A DNA stretch of 64,000 nucleotides from Mytilus trossulus. Its lineage: Eukaryota > Mollusca > Bivalvia > Mytilida > Mytilidae. The DNA is taken from the NCBI RefSeq assembly GCF_036588685.1, contig NC_086386.1:77994682-78058681 (forward strand). The letters are read 5' to 3'. Numbering within the stretch: the first letter of the stretch is position 1; each line of letters begins with the position of its first letter. The notes below the pieces were generated by a model. It was not told the DNA's origin, did not search any database, and saw only the letters and a list, made by a program, of their open reading frames with translations. Shown piece after piece: positions 20,101-27,742 of this stretch. Made by a program: the position numbers and the translations under genes.

Positions 20101-23097
20101 AACAGAAAATTATGTTAAATACAAGCGTTCTTACATTAACTTACAGTTTTTGTGTTAAAATAGATTGAATCTCATCGCTACAGTCAAAAATAAAGAGTGG
20201 CCTTACTTAAATGGGCACAAATTCATATGAACAAAGCAGGATCTTCACTGCACCCGGTCTTTATTTGGTAAATAGAAAGCGCATGATCAAACTAAAAGTT
20301 TGGATTGGACAAAGCTGTATGTGCTTCATCAATTAGCAACAAAATAGATTTATTATGTTTGTAATAAATTAATTGACATAAAAAAACGATAAATATGATA
20401 AAGCCAAATTTATGAATAAAAAAATAATTACGATAAAAAAAAACGTTTTAATAAAAAAAGTCAAATCTTTGAATTCTCAATTTGACATATGTGATTCGTT
20501 TTATTTTCCAGCACATTCAAGCTTGTTTGAACAATTGGCAGCACAGGCTCAAGAGACACCAGACAAAGAGTCTGCACTACCTCAGGGAGAAGACATTCTA
20601 CATTGTCCTGCAGCTACAGGGGAGGATTCTGCTGATGTAAGTCTTTAGCTAATCACCTGAGTTCACATCTGGTTTTCAATTAGGCTCTTCTTGCTCAATC
20701 TTTCATGTAATTTGTGTTCTTTTTTTGTCATTTAGTTTTCTTTTTCAACATGCAGGTTTTGACTGCACACATGTTAACTTCTCACTTTTTTTTCATTTGG
20801 GGATGGGTGTCAAAAGCAATCTTTCCCTGGTTTAGTTTAGAGCTGACTGTTTTACCATTTTTCTTCATGGAAGTTCAAATTTTTAAGCCAGCTATAAAAA
20901 TAAGCTGAAGCATTTTGAGATTTTCATTTTTAGTTTTAAAACCTCATATTATGGTAAAAAAAAAGCATAAGTAAGAAAATGTAACAAATAAGTCAACCTC
21001 AATTTTGAACTGGTATGAGTTTTGAGTAATAATGTATTATTCTTACAAGAGTAAATTGTATTACAAAAAATAATGTTTTTTTGTTGTCTATAAGCTCCAA
21101 AATTTAAAACCTATATCAGTATTATTTCTTGAAGTGTATTGATTGGATTAATAAATTAAAGTTCATTTCTTCTTAATTCCTTTTTTATAAAAACATATTT
21201 TATAATTTCGGTGTGTGTTGTGTGTGGGGATGTTTTATTGACTTATTTGTATATTTTAGGTGTGTGTTGTGTGTGGGGATGTTTTTGAACAGTTCTTTGA
21301 TGAGGAATCTGAAGAATGGCATTTAAAGAATGCATTACGGTCTGCTGGCAAGGTAATTCAAATAGAATAGTTAAAAGAAACTAAGATTTATTCATAGAAA
21401 TAATTGTAAGGATATTGGAAATGAGATTATTATGTAGGGGAAAAAATAAGTTGATAGACCAGCAGATATATTTTGATTTGTTTCCTGGCTCTTAGGTTTG
21501 TTTATCAATCTGTTTAATAATTCTATTTTTGAATGCCTCCGCTGTAACGGAAGGGACAATAAGTTTTACCCTTATCTCTACATACGTCCCAAAATTGTTT
21601 TCTTTTCTCTTGAGTTTCTCTCAACCAAATGTTAAGAAACTTGCTGATTATCACAAAACACCAATCAAGTTTGAATTTTGGTGGTGTCACTTTAACCGTT
21701 CTAGAATTCCTTTTATAAATCATGTAAATGGAAAAATTACCAAAAAAAATGTTTTCCGTTCTCCAACTTAGGTTTGCCTCAACCAAATGTTATGAAACTT
21801 ATACACAATGCTTATCACCGCTTAAAACACATATCAAGTTGAATTTTGCTGGCATCACTTTAACAAGTATCAAGTTATGCCCTTTATAAATGAAAAAAAA
21901 ATGCAAATTTTTTCCATTCTTCAACTCAAGTCTTCCTTAACCAAACATGAAAACTACACACAATACTCATTGTCATAAAACTCATATCAAGTACATATTT
22001 GGGTAGCGTCACTTTTATCGTTCTTGAGTTATGTCCCTTTATAATGTTGTAAGCAAGCAGTGCAACATCTGTGTCCATGGGTACACATTCTCCGTTTATT
22101 TTTAAATATTTTAGCTAGACTTGAACATGGGTCTGCCAAAATGTATGACTTGGGGGTGTTTCCCAAAAATATAAAATATTTTATGTTAGGCAGGGAACAG
22201 CACTATTATCTGACTCTGAATATTTGCACATTTTTCAAAAATAATTTTTATACATTTAATTTTTCAGACCTACCACCCAGTGTGTTATGAGGATGCTCAA
22301 GAAGTAAGTAATATAATAGAAATACTTAAATTTATTTTATGTAGGTGAAATAATAATATCAACTAGGCAGTTTAATTTTTCTATTTTTGACCACTAGCTG
22401 ATACAGTTTAAAAACCACAATGCCGGTACAAGTAGTACCTATAGTGAAAAAAATTATAAACAGTCGAAAAATTTCTGGGTATAGAGAATAACAAAAGATA
22501 TTCAAATTTACCAGTCAAAAACAAATCAACAATGCCATGTCAAAAAATATAAACGACGAAAAAGATCAAGAAAATGAAAGACTGAGCAACACTAATCACA
22601 CCAAAACCAAGGGTGATCTCTTGTGTTCCAGAATGGTTAGTAGATATGGCACCAGATGTATATCTACATTATCTCTACATTTAAAAGAGATTTTCAAAAG
22701 TTAATGAAAAAAAATTGTTTTACATCATGATAAAGTTTATAACTTTCTAAAATGATATTGATAGCATTATGCCCTTTCCATAAAGATATTGTCCATAGAT
22801 AAATTGTTAATTAGATAGACTAGTTTAAAATTTGAAAGAAGATGTATATGATAGAAATTAAACAATTATCACTTTTTTCAGAATTCTACTCCAAAAGAAG
22901 ATCCAGGCGCCAATCCCATGATGTTACAAATACAGAAGGAACTTGGAATGATTCCTGCCGACACTGTTGTCTCGTTCCCCGCAGCTAACGTGATCTCGGT
23001 CTCACAACACGACCATACGCCCAAAGATATTAATCCTGATACACCACCTGAACCGGAAGGTGACACTACCACCAAAGAGGAGATGGCTCCGTCATGA
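5005..23097 (+). CDS. PCF11: PCF11, pre-mRNA cleavage complex 2 factor (5'-truncated by window; 13 exons)
   Basis: PCF11 bridges the RNA polymerase II C-terminal domain and the 3'-end cleavage machinery (CFIIm with CLP1) and promotes cleavage, polyadenylation and termination in the nucleus. I join 13 exons: 5005-5187, 7793-7954, 8576-10005, 11023-14213, 14982-15041, 16225-16424, 17154-17221, 17740-17923, 19703-19745, 20512-20636, 21260-21352, 22268-22303, 22882-23097. All have AG/GT borders with matching phases, and the sum is 5,991 nt (1,996 residues plus stop), a strong internal check. Order of parts: the segment just after the CID (LDVRVNNIDHAWP), a helical charged stretch, DPR repeats, a long basic/SR-like region, IDG repeats, a GPNQ-rich proline tract, a C2H2-like finger, a DWLEYED segment (CLP1-binding position in relatives) and a CCHC finger. 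The CID itself is not in the window; its exons must lie upstream of base 1. The protein is longer than the roughly 1,550-residue human form as I recall it. Family assignment is very secure; exact splice sites are predictions. Confidence 0.95.
6325..6485 (+). repeat. Dispersed repeat family A, diverged copy
   Basis: Shares the order of blocks 'gccaatgagaca', 'aggtca', 'ggccttcaac', 'agctat.aaaggc' and 'aaaaccaac' with better copies at 19262-19560, 45930-46115 and 49487-49775. It lies within a PCF11 intron (5188-7792). Confidence 0.6.
6720..7490 (+). repeat. Dispersed element with three internal ~190-bp units
   Basis: Starts near GTCGAGCCTTCGACTTTAGT and a GC-rich patch (GTCGTCGTCGGCGGCG, 6777-6792). 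The block beginning ATTCACTCT(G/A)TGGTTA is then repeated at about 6802, 6993 and 7186, each with TTTATGATCATAAGAT(A/T)GT downstream. It ends near 7490 after GCGAGACACTGGGTTCTGCG. The similar 'gagcctgcgat' and 'gagccttcgac' ends suggest one transposon-like unit with internal expansion. No coding capacity seen. Confidence 0.7.
7540..7790. mobile_element. Diverged relative of the GGTGGTACC MITE, next to a PCF11 acceptor
   Basis: Shares 'caccaaacactttgac', 'tttatcagtttgacaaact', 'gagttatctacctgtaatgt' and the terminal 'cccaccttaa' with 19808-20081. It runs to within a few bases of the acceptor at 7791-7792, so element-derived bases probably form part of that intron's 3' end. Confidence 0.55.
7793..7954 (+). 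CDS. PCF11: PCF11 exon: charged helical segment
   Basis: 54 codons, phase 0 on both sides, acceptor tttttag and donor CAG|gtaaaa. It encodes an acidic stretch (PEEPDDEDEAE) and then a heptad-like helix rich in Q, K, E and L (RRQLIAKQAEILKLQQKRL), as in the helical region of PCF11 after the CID. No start or stop codon is expected here because both flanks are coding. Confidence 0.88.
7955..8575 (+). other. PCF11 intron
   Basis: Non-coding; a possible very diverged family A fragment lies near 8283-8400. Nothing else recognised. Confidence 0.5.
8576..10005 (+). CDS. PCF11: PCF11 exon: DPR repeats and long basic low-complexity region
   Basis: Phase 0 start, phase 2 end (GAT TTA AG|gtgagc). It opens with PDSSDSTDLFVG and five closely spaced DPR motifs (RDPRIQKDPRIQKDPRLRDP and on). 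A proline/methionine-rich part follows, and from about 9060 to 10000 a very basic region of K, R, S, E and D with SR-like dipeptides. Such disordered basic regions are typical of animal PCF11. Apparent stop codons after 10005 are intronic. Confidence 0.93.
10006..11022 (+). other. PCF11 intron with family A fragment
   Basis: Non-coding. Bases about 10885-10935 carry a short, diverged family A segment ('agatgtggtatgaatgcaaa' then 'tgagacagctatcaac'). A strong pyrimidine tract at 10997-11020 precedes the acceptor of the large exon. Confidence 0.55.
11023..14213 (+). CDS. PCF11: PCF11 large exon: charged region, IDG repeats, GPNQ-rich tract
   Basis: 3,191 bp exon with a strong acceptor (T-rich tract then cag, 11007-11022). 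The first base completes an AGT serine codon begun in the previous exon. Contents in order: RR/RD-rich charged segment (11050-12480) with two copies of RQNEPLMEY; about ten spaced (I/V)(D/N)G motifs between 12510 and 13330 alternating with RFxGPP-like turns; a basic RRHRRHSPDRR patch near 13570; then 13640-14200, a low-complexity proline/glycine/glutamine tract with GPNQPF-type repeats. The repeated middle part corresponds in position to the RFEG-type repeats of vertebrate PCF11 but looks more regular. Donor G|gttagt, phase 1. Confidence 0.94.
14622..14835. mobile_element. 214-bp MITE with TA target duplication
   Basis: Flanked by TA (14620-14621 and 14836-14837). The ends are inverted repeats: left CTGTAAATTCAGAAATTATT, right the reverse complement ending CTGAATTTACAG, and similarity continues inwards with interruptions (TTATTATTGCGATTTT against the right half). 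TA duplication and long terminal inversions suggest a Tc1/mariner-type or related non-autonomous element. It lies in the intron after the large PCF11 exon. Confidence 0.8.
14982..15041 (+). CDS. PCF11: PCF11 small exon continuing the proline-rich tract
   Basis: 60-bp exon between ttttag and a|gtaagt. Spliced to the previous exon it reads GIMSQPLGGPPNLMPSQQPP, the same composition as the preceding GPNQ tract. It enters in phase 1 and leaves in phase 1, so it could be skipped without a frameshift. Confidence 0.85.
15370..15620. repeat. Probable fragment of a dispersed 'exactly-repeated-word' MITE
   Basis: Words such as 'ccaattttcatggatttcat', 'aaatatctacaaatatgcaa' and 'caatccatggaaatt' partly invert one another across this stretch (atggatttcatg against catggaaatt). 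No clean termini or target duplication could be fixed, so it is only a tentative repeat inside a PCF11 intron. Confidence 0.35.
16061..16316 (+). repeat. 128-bp tandem duplication across a PCF11 intron/exon border
   Basis: Two units, 16061-16188 and 16189-16316, each starting CTAAACTATCCCTACATATG and ending GGCAAAAGAA. They differ at about 4 of 128 positions. Each holds intron end, acceptor TTTATATTTTAG and the first 92 bp of the exon. Only the downstream copy continues into the rest of the exon. Confidence 0.95.
16225..16424 (+). CDS. PCF11: PCF11 exon: short helical motif and KE-rich segment
   Basis: Spliced from the phase 1 donor it reads TLQPEPLNVESLLQRLIKVG, then LIAQSGEKAK, a strongly KE-rich run, and ends KKKPV at gtaagt. 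The leucine-rich helix resembles the short helix that precedes the zinc-finger region in PCF11. The acceptor here is the second of two near-identical acceptors 128 bp apart. Starting at the first (16097) would run into TAG at 16222-16224, so only this one keeps the frame open. Confidence 0.9.
16466..16797 (+). repeat. Minisatellite of 22-bp and 15-bp subunits
   Basis: Alternating subunits TATAAATAAAAATAAGGTGT+GG (22 bp) and AAAAATAAGGTGTGG (15 bp), about 17 in all, beginning some 40 bp after a PCF11 donor. Open frames on the minus strand are by-products of the repeat, which lacks stops on that strand. Confidence 0.93.
16830..16985 (+). repeat. Dispersed repeat family A, diverged copy
   Basis: Contains 'ttattgccaataagacaaat', 'tatggtcttcaacactgagc' and 'aaaacctataccaca' in family A order. 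It lies in the PCF11 intron 16425-17153. Confidence 0.6.
17154..17221 (+). CDS. PCF11: PCF11 exon before first zinc finger
   Basis: 68-bp exon, acceptor tgttttcag, donor AA|gtaagt (phase 2). It encodes RLKLSKPQKIPDLTEMKSNI then LK. In relatives this linker leads directly into the first zinc finger. Confidence 0.88.
17222..17739 (+). other. PCF11 intron with local CACGA-rich run
   Basis: Non-coding. 17262-17271 is a short poly-G run. 17280-17415 contains many 'atcac'/'cacga' words (cacgattcacgag, cacgagtcacag, cacggatcac), apparently a degenerate short tandem repeat. Near 17640 the phrase 'gcatctgc(a/t)accggcagt' occurs twice. Confidence 0.5.
17740..17923 (+). CDS. PCF11: PCF11 exon: first zinc finger (C2H2-like)
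   Basis: 184-bp exon, entered in phase 2 and left in phase 0. It encodes YSGIQCTSCGTRF followed by REHLDWHFRQN: a CxxC pair (window-protein residues about 1780 and 1783) and an HxxxH pair (about 1798 and 1802). The HLDWH block and the following RSWFYELA are hallmarks of animal PCF11. In yeast Pcf11 the paired zinc fingers flank the Clp1-binding stretch and contact RNA or other factors; that role is carried over from family knowledge. Confidence 0.95.
18228..19080. mobile_element. 853-bp PIF/Harbinger-like MITE, TTA target duplication
   Basis: Bounded by TTA at 18225-18227 and 19081-19083. Perfect 32-bp terminal inverted repeats: left GGCC, ten T, then AATTAGTTGGTTTACGGA; right is its exact reverse complement. 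Similarity continues inwards imperfectly (GGGTCGGAGGA on the left, GGGTCGGCGG on the right). GGCC-type ends and a 3-bp TWA duplication are typical of PIF/Harbinger elements. No transposase is seen inside; a short open frame near 18661 resembles nothing I recognise. Confidence 0.85.
19262..19565 (+). repeat. Dispersed repeat family A, good copy
   Basis: Begins GGAAGATGTGGTGTGAGTGC then CAATGAGACAACTCTCC and runs through 'aaaccattataggtcaat', 'cagccttcaacacggagc', 'agctataaagggctcc', 'ctaatctatataaaaatcga' and 'gattcctgacttaggacagg'. It is nearly collinear with 49487-49775. This family occurs at least nine times in the window, in both orientations. Confidence 0.9.
19703..19745 (+). CDS. PCF11: PCF11 micro-exon: CLP1-contact segment
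   Basis: 43-bp exon coding DWLEYEDVGDSEER between ttttacag and G|gtaggt. The aromatic/acidic DW(L/I)E(Y/F)E block sits between the two fingers, where CLP1 binds in characterised PCF11 proteins. It is separated from the previous exon by a 1.8-kb intron carrying an 853-bp MITE. Confidence 0.85.
19808..20081. mobile_element. ~274-bp MITE with GGTGGTACC ends
   Basis: Left end AAGGTGGTACCCAACACT, right end AGTGTTTGGTACCACTTT, near-perfect inverted repeats of 18 bp. A diverged relative occupies about 7540-7790 (CCAAACACTTTGAC ... AGAGTTATCTACCTGTAATG ... CCCACCTTAA), abutting the acceptor of a PCF11 exon. Confidence 0.75.
20512..20636 (+). CDS. PCF11: PCF11 exon between zinc fingers
   Basis: 125 bp, acceptor attttccag, donor GAT|gtaagt. 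It encodes AHSSLFEQLAAQAQETPDKE and on to GEDSAD. This part is acidic and poorly conserved apart from the FEQL-like helix (FFEKV in vertebrate forms), which is expected in this linker. Confidence 0.85.
21210..21285 (+). repeat. 27-bp direct repeat copying a PCF11 exon start into the intron
   Basis: GGTGTGTGTTGTGTGTGGGG then ATGTTTT occurs at 21210-21236 and again at 21259-21285, offset 49 bp. The second copy is the last acceptor base plus the first bases of the exon at 21260. The intronic copy is preceded by CG instead of AG, so it is not itself an acceptor. Confidence 0.93.
21260..22303 (+). CDS. PCF11: PCF11 exons: second zinc finger (CCHC), split by an intron
   Basis: Two exons, 21260-21352 (VCVVCGDVFEQFFDEESEEW then HLKNALRSAGK) and 22268-22303 (TYHPVCYEDAQE), separated by a 915-bp intron. 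Together they give CxxC (residues about 1884 and 1887) and YHPxC (about 1916 and 1919), the CCHC finger of PCF11. The intron carries a dispersed repeat at 21525-22110. Confidence 0.93.
21525..22110 (+). repeat. Dispersed repeat family D, copy 1
   Basis: Related to 25938-26440. Shared words include 'aagttttaccctt', 'caaccaaatgttaagaaac', 'atcaagtttgaattttggtg', 'gtcactttaaccg' and 'catctgtgtcc(c)at(t)g'. Here the middle block is repeated about three times (21600, 21780, 21900) with the same phrase order. Confidence 0.75.
22304..22881 (+). other. Last PCF11 intron
   Basis: Non-coding. About 22555-22640 ('agactgagcaacactaatca' and 'gggtgatctcttgtgttcc') resembles, in reverse orientation, the phrase at 29725-29800 ('cgagatctcctctag' and 'ggttcgtgttgctt'), so it is probably a small dispersed repeat. 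Confidence 0.45.
22882..23097 (+). CDS. PCF11: PCF11 last exon and stop codon
   Basis: 216 bp, acceptor cttttttcag, stop TGA at 23095-23097. It encodes NSTPKEDPGANPMMLQIQKE and ends with TKEEMAPS. Codon use is more GC-rich than in earlier exons. The variable acidic tail agrees with other PCF11 C-termini. Confidence 0.88.
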   Translation, partial: NSTPKEDPGANPMMLQIQKELGMIPADTVVSFPAANVISVSQHDHTPKDINPDTPPEPEGDTTTKEEMAPS

Positions 23098-25790
23098 CCC
23101 GAGTTGATAAAACAAAACTAGTCATTCCTTATCTGTGATTCTGTGTGTACTCTTTTATAGATATTGTGAAGATGTTGAAAAAGAGTTGAAGAAGAGAGAA
23201 TGGTTTGAAGTGCTTTCCACGATTTGAACTATGAAATTTCATTGCTAGGCAATTTGTATGATTTCTTTATGCATTCTATGAATGGTACAGAAAGTAAAAT
23301 TTGTTTGTGAACTTGGAAACAGGAACAACAACACAATTAAAAGTCACGGCGGATCACCTGACTTTCTAGCTAGTTCTTTGAATGGATCAGGCTGTTATCT
23401 GTGGAAGACAGTTTGGACACCAGGGATACAGTTTTAAACTAGTTCCATTTAGCTCTTAAGCAAAGAATTGAAGGTGTATGGTGGTCCGAGCGATACCTTT
23501 CAGTGTAAACTATTAAAGTGATGACAGCTGGCCTTGATATTGGTCAATTTTCAGTGTAATAGTCATAGTATGATGTTCTACTGTCTCAGCTCAAAATATT
23601 GTATTATAGTACATGATATTTTTCATTTTGTTAATTGCAAATTTTTGTTTTGAAAGCATCGATTGTTAACACTTCATTTTGAGATCAGTTTCTGTTGATT
23701 TTGTAAACAATATTTATTTGTTACAAGGGTGTCACAAACTTGTTATAAAATTATACTGGTAATTCATGTAAATGGCTATGTAAAAGGTTTATTGTGACTT
23801 GATTGTTTAAAATGTTGAGAAAACAAAAGTTACAAAAAAAGTAAAAATATGAAAGAAAAGTGTATTCTAAAGGTGGGATGTTATTGGCTATTTGATTTTT
23901 TTGTCAATTTAAATACATACATTTCATTGAACCATTTGCGTGATCATTTCCTATACATGTTAAAAATCCAGTATATTTTGTGGTTTTGAAGTTGTTTTCC
24001 TAATATGCACTGATATGTGATAAAATTGTCCTTACATTGAAAAGTAAATGCTTAAAAATGGCATATGAAGTTGCATTTAAAGGCAAGGTTCACAAGAATG
24101 AGGGAGGTGATTTGAAAAATGGTGTAAGGAACACAGAAAAAAAGGATATATACATTAACATTCATTTCTCATTATCATTTTCTCATTATCATTCCAAAAA
24201 TAAAGTGCTATGAATTAATTTATTTGTATAAAGTTTTGATTTGTAAATTATTATTGTTGAATCAGATAATATTCCAGAACTATTCCTGGAGCAAATTTAC
24301 TTCAAGGAAAGATTCAAAAAAAATGTACAAAGTATTTGTCTTGAGTTAGAATTGTTGTTTCTAGGTACAGAATTTATATTGCTTCTATTTACAGTGAAAA
24401 AAATATACTTTTTGGGGCCAAAAGAATAAGTGTATGAAAGGGCATTCTTACCTGATACTTAACTATGTTGGGTTATTTTTGGACATTATGCATTGTTGCA
24501 ACACTTACAGTACATGTCAAATAAATTTTGTCATGGTTAATAAAATTCTTGTGATAAGGCTTATTTGTTGAAAACACTTTTGCTATAATTGTTATGCATG
24601 TTAAATTGAGTTTGTTCGAAAACAGTTGAAAACTTCAGAACTTTCATTACGGAAAAAAACCCATTTGTTATCAAGCTCGAAATAAAATCATTCATTTATC
24701 AAGTTCAAAATAAAATCATTCATTTGAAAAATTTTGGGTTGCAGAATGCATTATTTATAAAGGGTATTTGGGAAGAAATTCCTAGTATATTATTCATAAA
24801 TTAATAAATTCAAGAAAACGTAAAGTTAACAAAGCATTTCTAACAAAGAGAAAAAAATGCTATTGTTGATAATTTATGTCATAAAATAATATTGGATTAT
24901 TAAAAAAAAAATGCGTTGAGGCAGAGTTAGCATTGTTTTGTGTGAATTAGTAGACTTACATTTAAAAGTGTTTGGTATTTAACAAAGTGCAATAATGTAA
25001 GTAGTTATTTGATGAGTTGATTTTTTACTTTATTTTTATACATGTACTTGCAGTTGAAAACTCATTTTAATCAGACATTAGCAATTGTCACAATAATTCA
25101 TTATTTTTCACAAATTCAGAGTTTATTTTTTCATGTATTTTTTCCATTGTATGAATGTAGGATGAATGTGAATTATTTTAAGATACTTATTGTTTTTGTT
25201 TTAAACTGAATTCTTAAAATCAGCAAATTGTATTCGGATGGTTGAAACATTGACAAAGATAATTGTTTTTGAAAAATCTTCTATTTATTGGCAGAGGAAA
25301 TTTATATTTATGAACCAGTACAAATTTGGTTTCGAATTCTATTTATTTTCTGGTTCTTCTTTTAACACTTTTTCACTGAAAAAATGAATTTAATCAAAAA
25401 GTAGATAAATGACTCAAATCAACACTAAAATTATTATTGATTAAAATAATCTATAAAAAAAACTTTTTGTATGATATGAAAATTCTTGTGGATAATTTCT
25501 TTATAGATTTTAAGATTTATTCATTATAAAGATAAAACTAAGTTTTCATTAGTTGATTTATTCATTATAAAGATAAAACTAAGCTTTAATCAGTTAAGGA
25601 TAGAAACAAGGTATTTAAGGTAAATTGTTGTTTTAAATGATGAGTTTGAAAGTGTTAGTTATTTTATTGTTGTGTTGAATGGAAGATTGAATATATATGC
25701 TGTGAATGAAAAGTTTGTATGTCTGAATGTTGATATATTTTTTACAATCTTATCCTACAAAGGAGGCAATAAAAGGATATAAAATTGATA
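23098..25790 (+). other. PCF11 3' UTR and poly(A) region
   Basis: A 2.7-kb AT-rich stretch without coding features after the stop. Several AATAAA hexamers occur (24199-24204, near 24687, 24713 and 25768-25773). The last is followed by the GT-rich TGTGTTTGTT at about 25794, which makes it the best candidate for the distal cleavage site. A short direct repeat with AATAAAATCATTCATTT occurs twice (24685-24725), and ATTATAAAGATAAAACTAAG occurs twice (about 25525 and 25565). Confidence 0.5.
25768..25773 (+). terminator. Candidate distal poly(A) signal of PCF11
   Basis: AATAAA followed about 20 bp later by a GT-rich element (TGTGTTTGTT). Upstream hexamers at 24199 and near 24687 are alternatives. 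RNA data would decide. Confidence 0.45.
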
Positions 25791-25937
25791 AATGTGTTTG
25801 TTACTTTGATTATTGACACACCTGCTGTTCTGATATCATCCTCCAGAGTACATTCATATCAGCTGTTTGACCTAAATTACTTTTACCAGAACTTATCATT
25901 GGTTAAATTGTTTCCTCAGAGCTTTAGGTCAATTTTT

Positions 25938-26440
25938 TTTTGCCCCTGCCTTAGCGAAGGGACTCAAGTTTTACCCTTTTCTGTCTGTATGTATGTCTAT
26001 ACTTGCGTCTTAAAGTTGGTTTCCATTCTTGAACTTTAGTTTGCTTCAACCAAAGGTTATTAAACTTATACACAAAGCTTATTACCACAAAATACATATC
26101 AAGTTTGAATTTTGGTGGTTTCACTTCAACCGCTCTAGAATTATGCTCCTTTACAAATGGAAAAAAGGATATCGGTTCTAAAAATATCAATAATGTATTC
26201 ATTAAAAGTGTTTTTTAAAATTGGAGATATATTCCTTTGTCCATAATTGTAGTTGAATTACCTACAACCAAGGCTTTATACATTGTCAACTGGAAAAAAT
26301 TATAAATAATCTTTAATCTTCGGTGCTTACAAGGACTTTGATTAATGTTCTTCAGTATTGTCCCTTTATAACTTTATATGATGTGCAAGTGGGGGCATCA
26401 TCTGTGTCCCATTGACACATTCCCCATTTAATTTTTAGGT
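25938..26440 (+). repeat. Dispersed repeat family D, copy 2
   Basis: Collinear with parts of 21525-22110: 'cgaagggactcaagttttac', 'caaccaaaggttattaaact', 'atcaagtttgaattttggtg', 'ttcacttcaaccg', 'catctgtgtcccattgacac'. It lies between the PCF11 poly(A) region and the end of the next gene. Confidence 0.75.
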
Positions 26441-27150
26441 TAGGTGGTCAGAAAAAAGTCTTGATCAAAGGGCAATATGTACAAAGGCAGTCTTCTTGTA
26501 AAAAATATGCTCAGCACAGTGGAAATTGTCAACTGAAAATCTTAATTGACTAGCATTATTGGTTTTCCTACTGAAGGTGGATGGTTCTATTCAGGCACTC
26601 TGGCTTCATCTACCAGTTAAAACTTATTGCCAGGAAATAGCAAAGAAAATTGTGTTAAACACTGATCAATCTATGACTACCCAAAGAGATTTACTTCAAA
26701 AGGGGCAACATTTTTCCAAACCAACAAGCATGGTTGTCCTAACTTACATTAAATTACATCAACAAAGAGACATGCCTAGGAAAAACTTCCATAAATCAAA
26801 TTGTATTGATCATGTTGATGCATGGTTTTTATTATGTATGAAGGATCACATGATAAAAAGTATGTTTTTGTGTTTTTTTGGTCGTCTGTAATTCAAGATG
26901 GCTAGCAGCCACTATACAAGACTGATATACAAAGGACTACAGAAAGTAACTGCATAAAACTTTCCCATAAAAACTCATTTGATGCAAAAACCTTGATAAC
27001 TGTCATAACTGAAACATCTTAGAAATTTGATCAAAACTTAGTAGAAATGTTCAAGATGAATTGAAACAATTATAAAAATCAGTTGGCTAGACTAACTACA
27101 ATACTGTTAATCATCTGGTCTTCATATCGGCAAAATATTGAAATCATGTG
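26441..27150. other. Intergenic, convergent gene ends
   Basis: A 110-codon open frame (26559-26891, +) has no recognisable domain and no coding signature, and is not annotated as a gene. Otherwise AT-rich unique sequence. Confidence 0.4.
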
Positions 27151-27167
27151 AGAACAAAAAATCATAT

Positions 27168-27173
27168 TTTATT
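27168..27173 (-). terminator. Candidate poly(A) signal of the 7-exon gene
   Basis: Minus-strand AATAAA (+ strand TTTATT, about 27168-27173) about 160 bp past the predicted stop. It supports the short last exon but is common by chance in AT-rich DNA. Confidence 0.35.
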
Positions 27174-27331
27174 AAACAAAACAAACAAAAAACATTAAAA
27201 AAAAATTCCATAAAACAAAAAAAAGAAATAAAAAAACCTTGAAAAAAATAATGTTATCTTCTTCTCTCTCCATACTAGACTGGGATCACATGGCTACACC
27301 TTCCTACGCTTTTATAAATAGTACTTTCTTC

Positions 27332-27711
27332 TTACAGACCTGAAATGAGAAAAGTTTGCATTAAAGCATTCATATAATATGTATTTCTCTTATGAATAAA
27401 GACCGTTTTTGTAAATTAAAGATGTTTCACTTTGTAATTATATAACTACTGATGTCACCTATTGTTATTTGTATATGTATTGTTTTATATATTATTGTAA
27501 ATTATATGCCATATGTATATATTGTATTTGATGAGCCATAGTTTCTAGTTAATAAAGAATTTAAATTAGAAATGATTTTTTTCAATCAGTAATGAAACCA
27601 GCAGGTTCGGTCATTTTGTATAAGGGGAGAGGTTTCAACCCTGGCTCACCATAAAATGTTTACATAATTGTTATTTTTTTAAAGAAAAATCTACCTTTAG
27701 ACCCCCCCCCC

Positions 27712-27742
<31 letters not shown>

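Noticed and set aside
26559-26891. 110-codon plus-strand frame as a gene
   Set aside because: No domain, no splice context, and composition like the surrounding intergenic DNA. It lies between two convergent gene ends.
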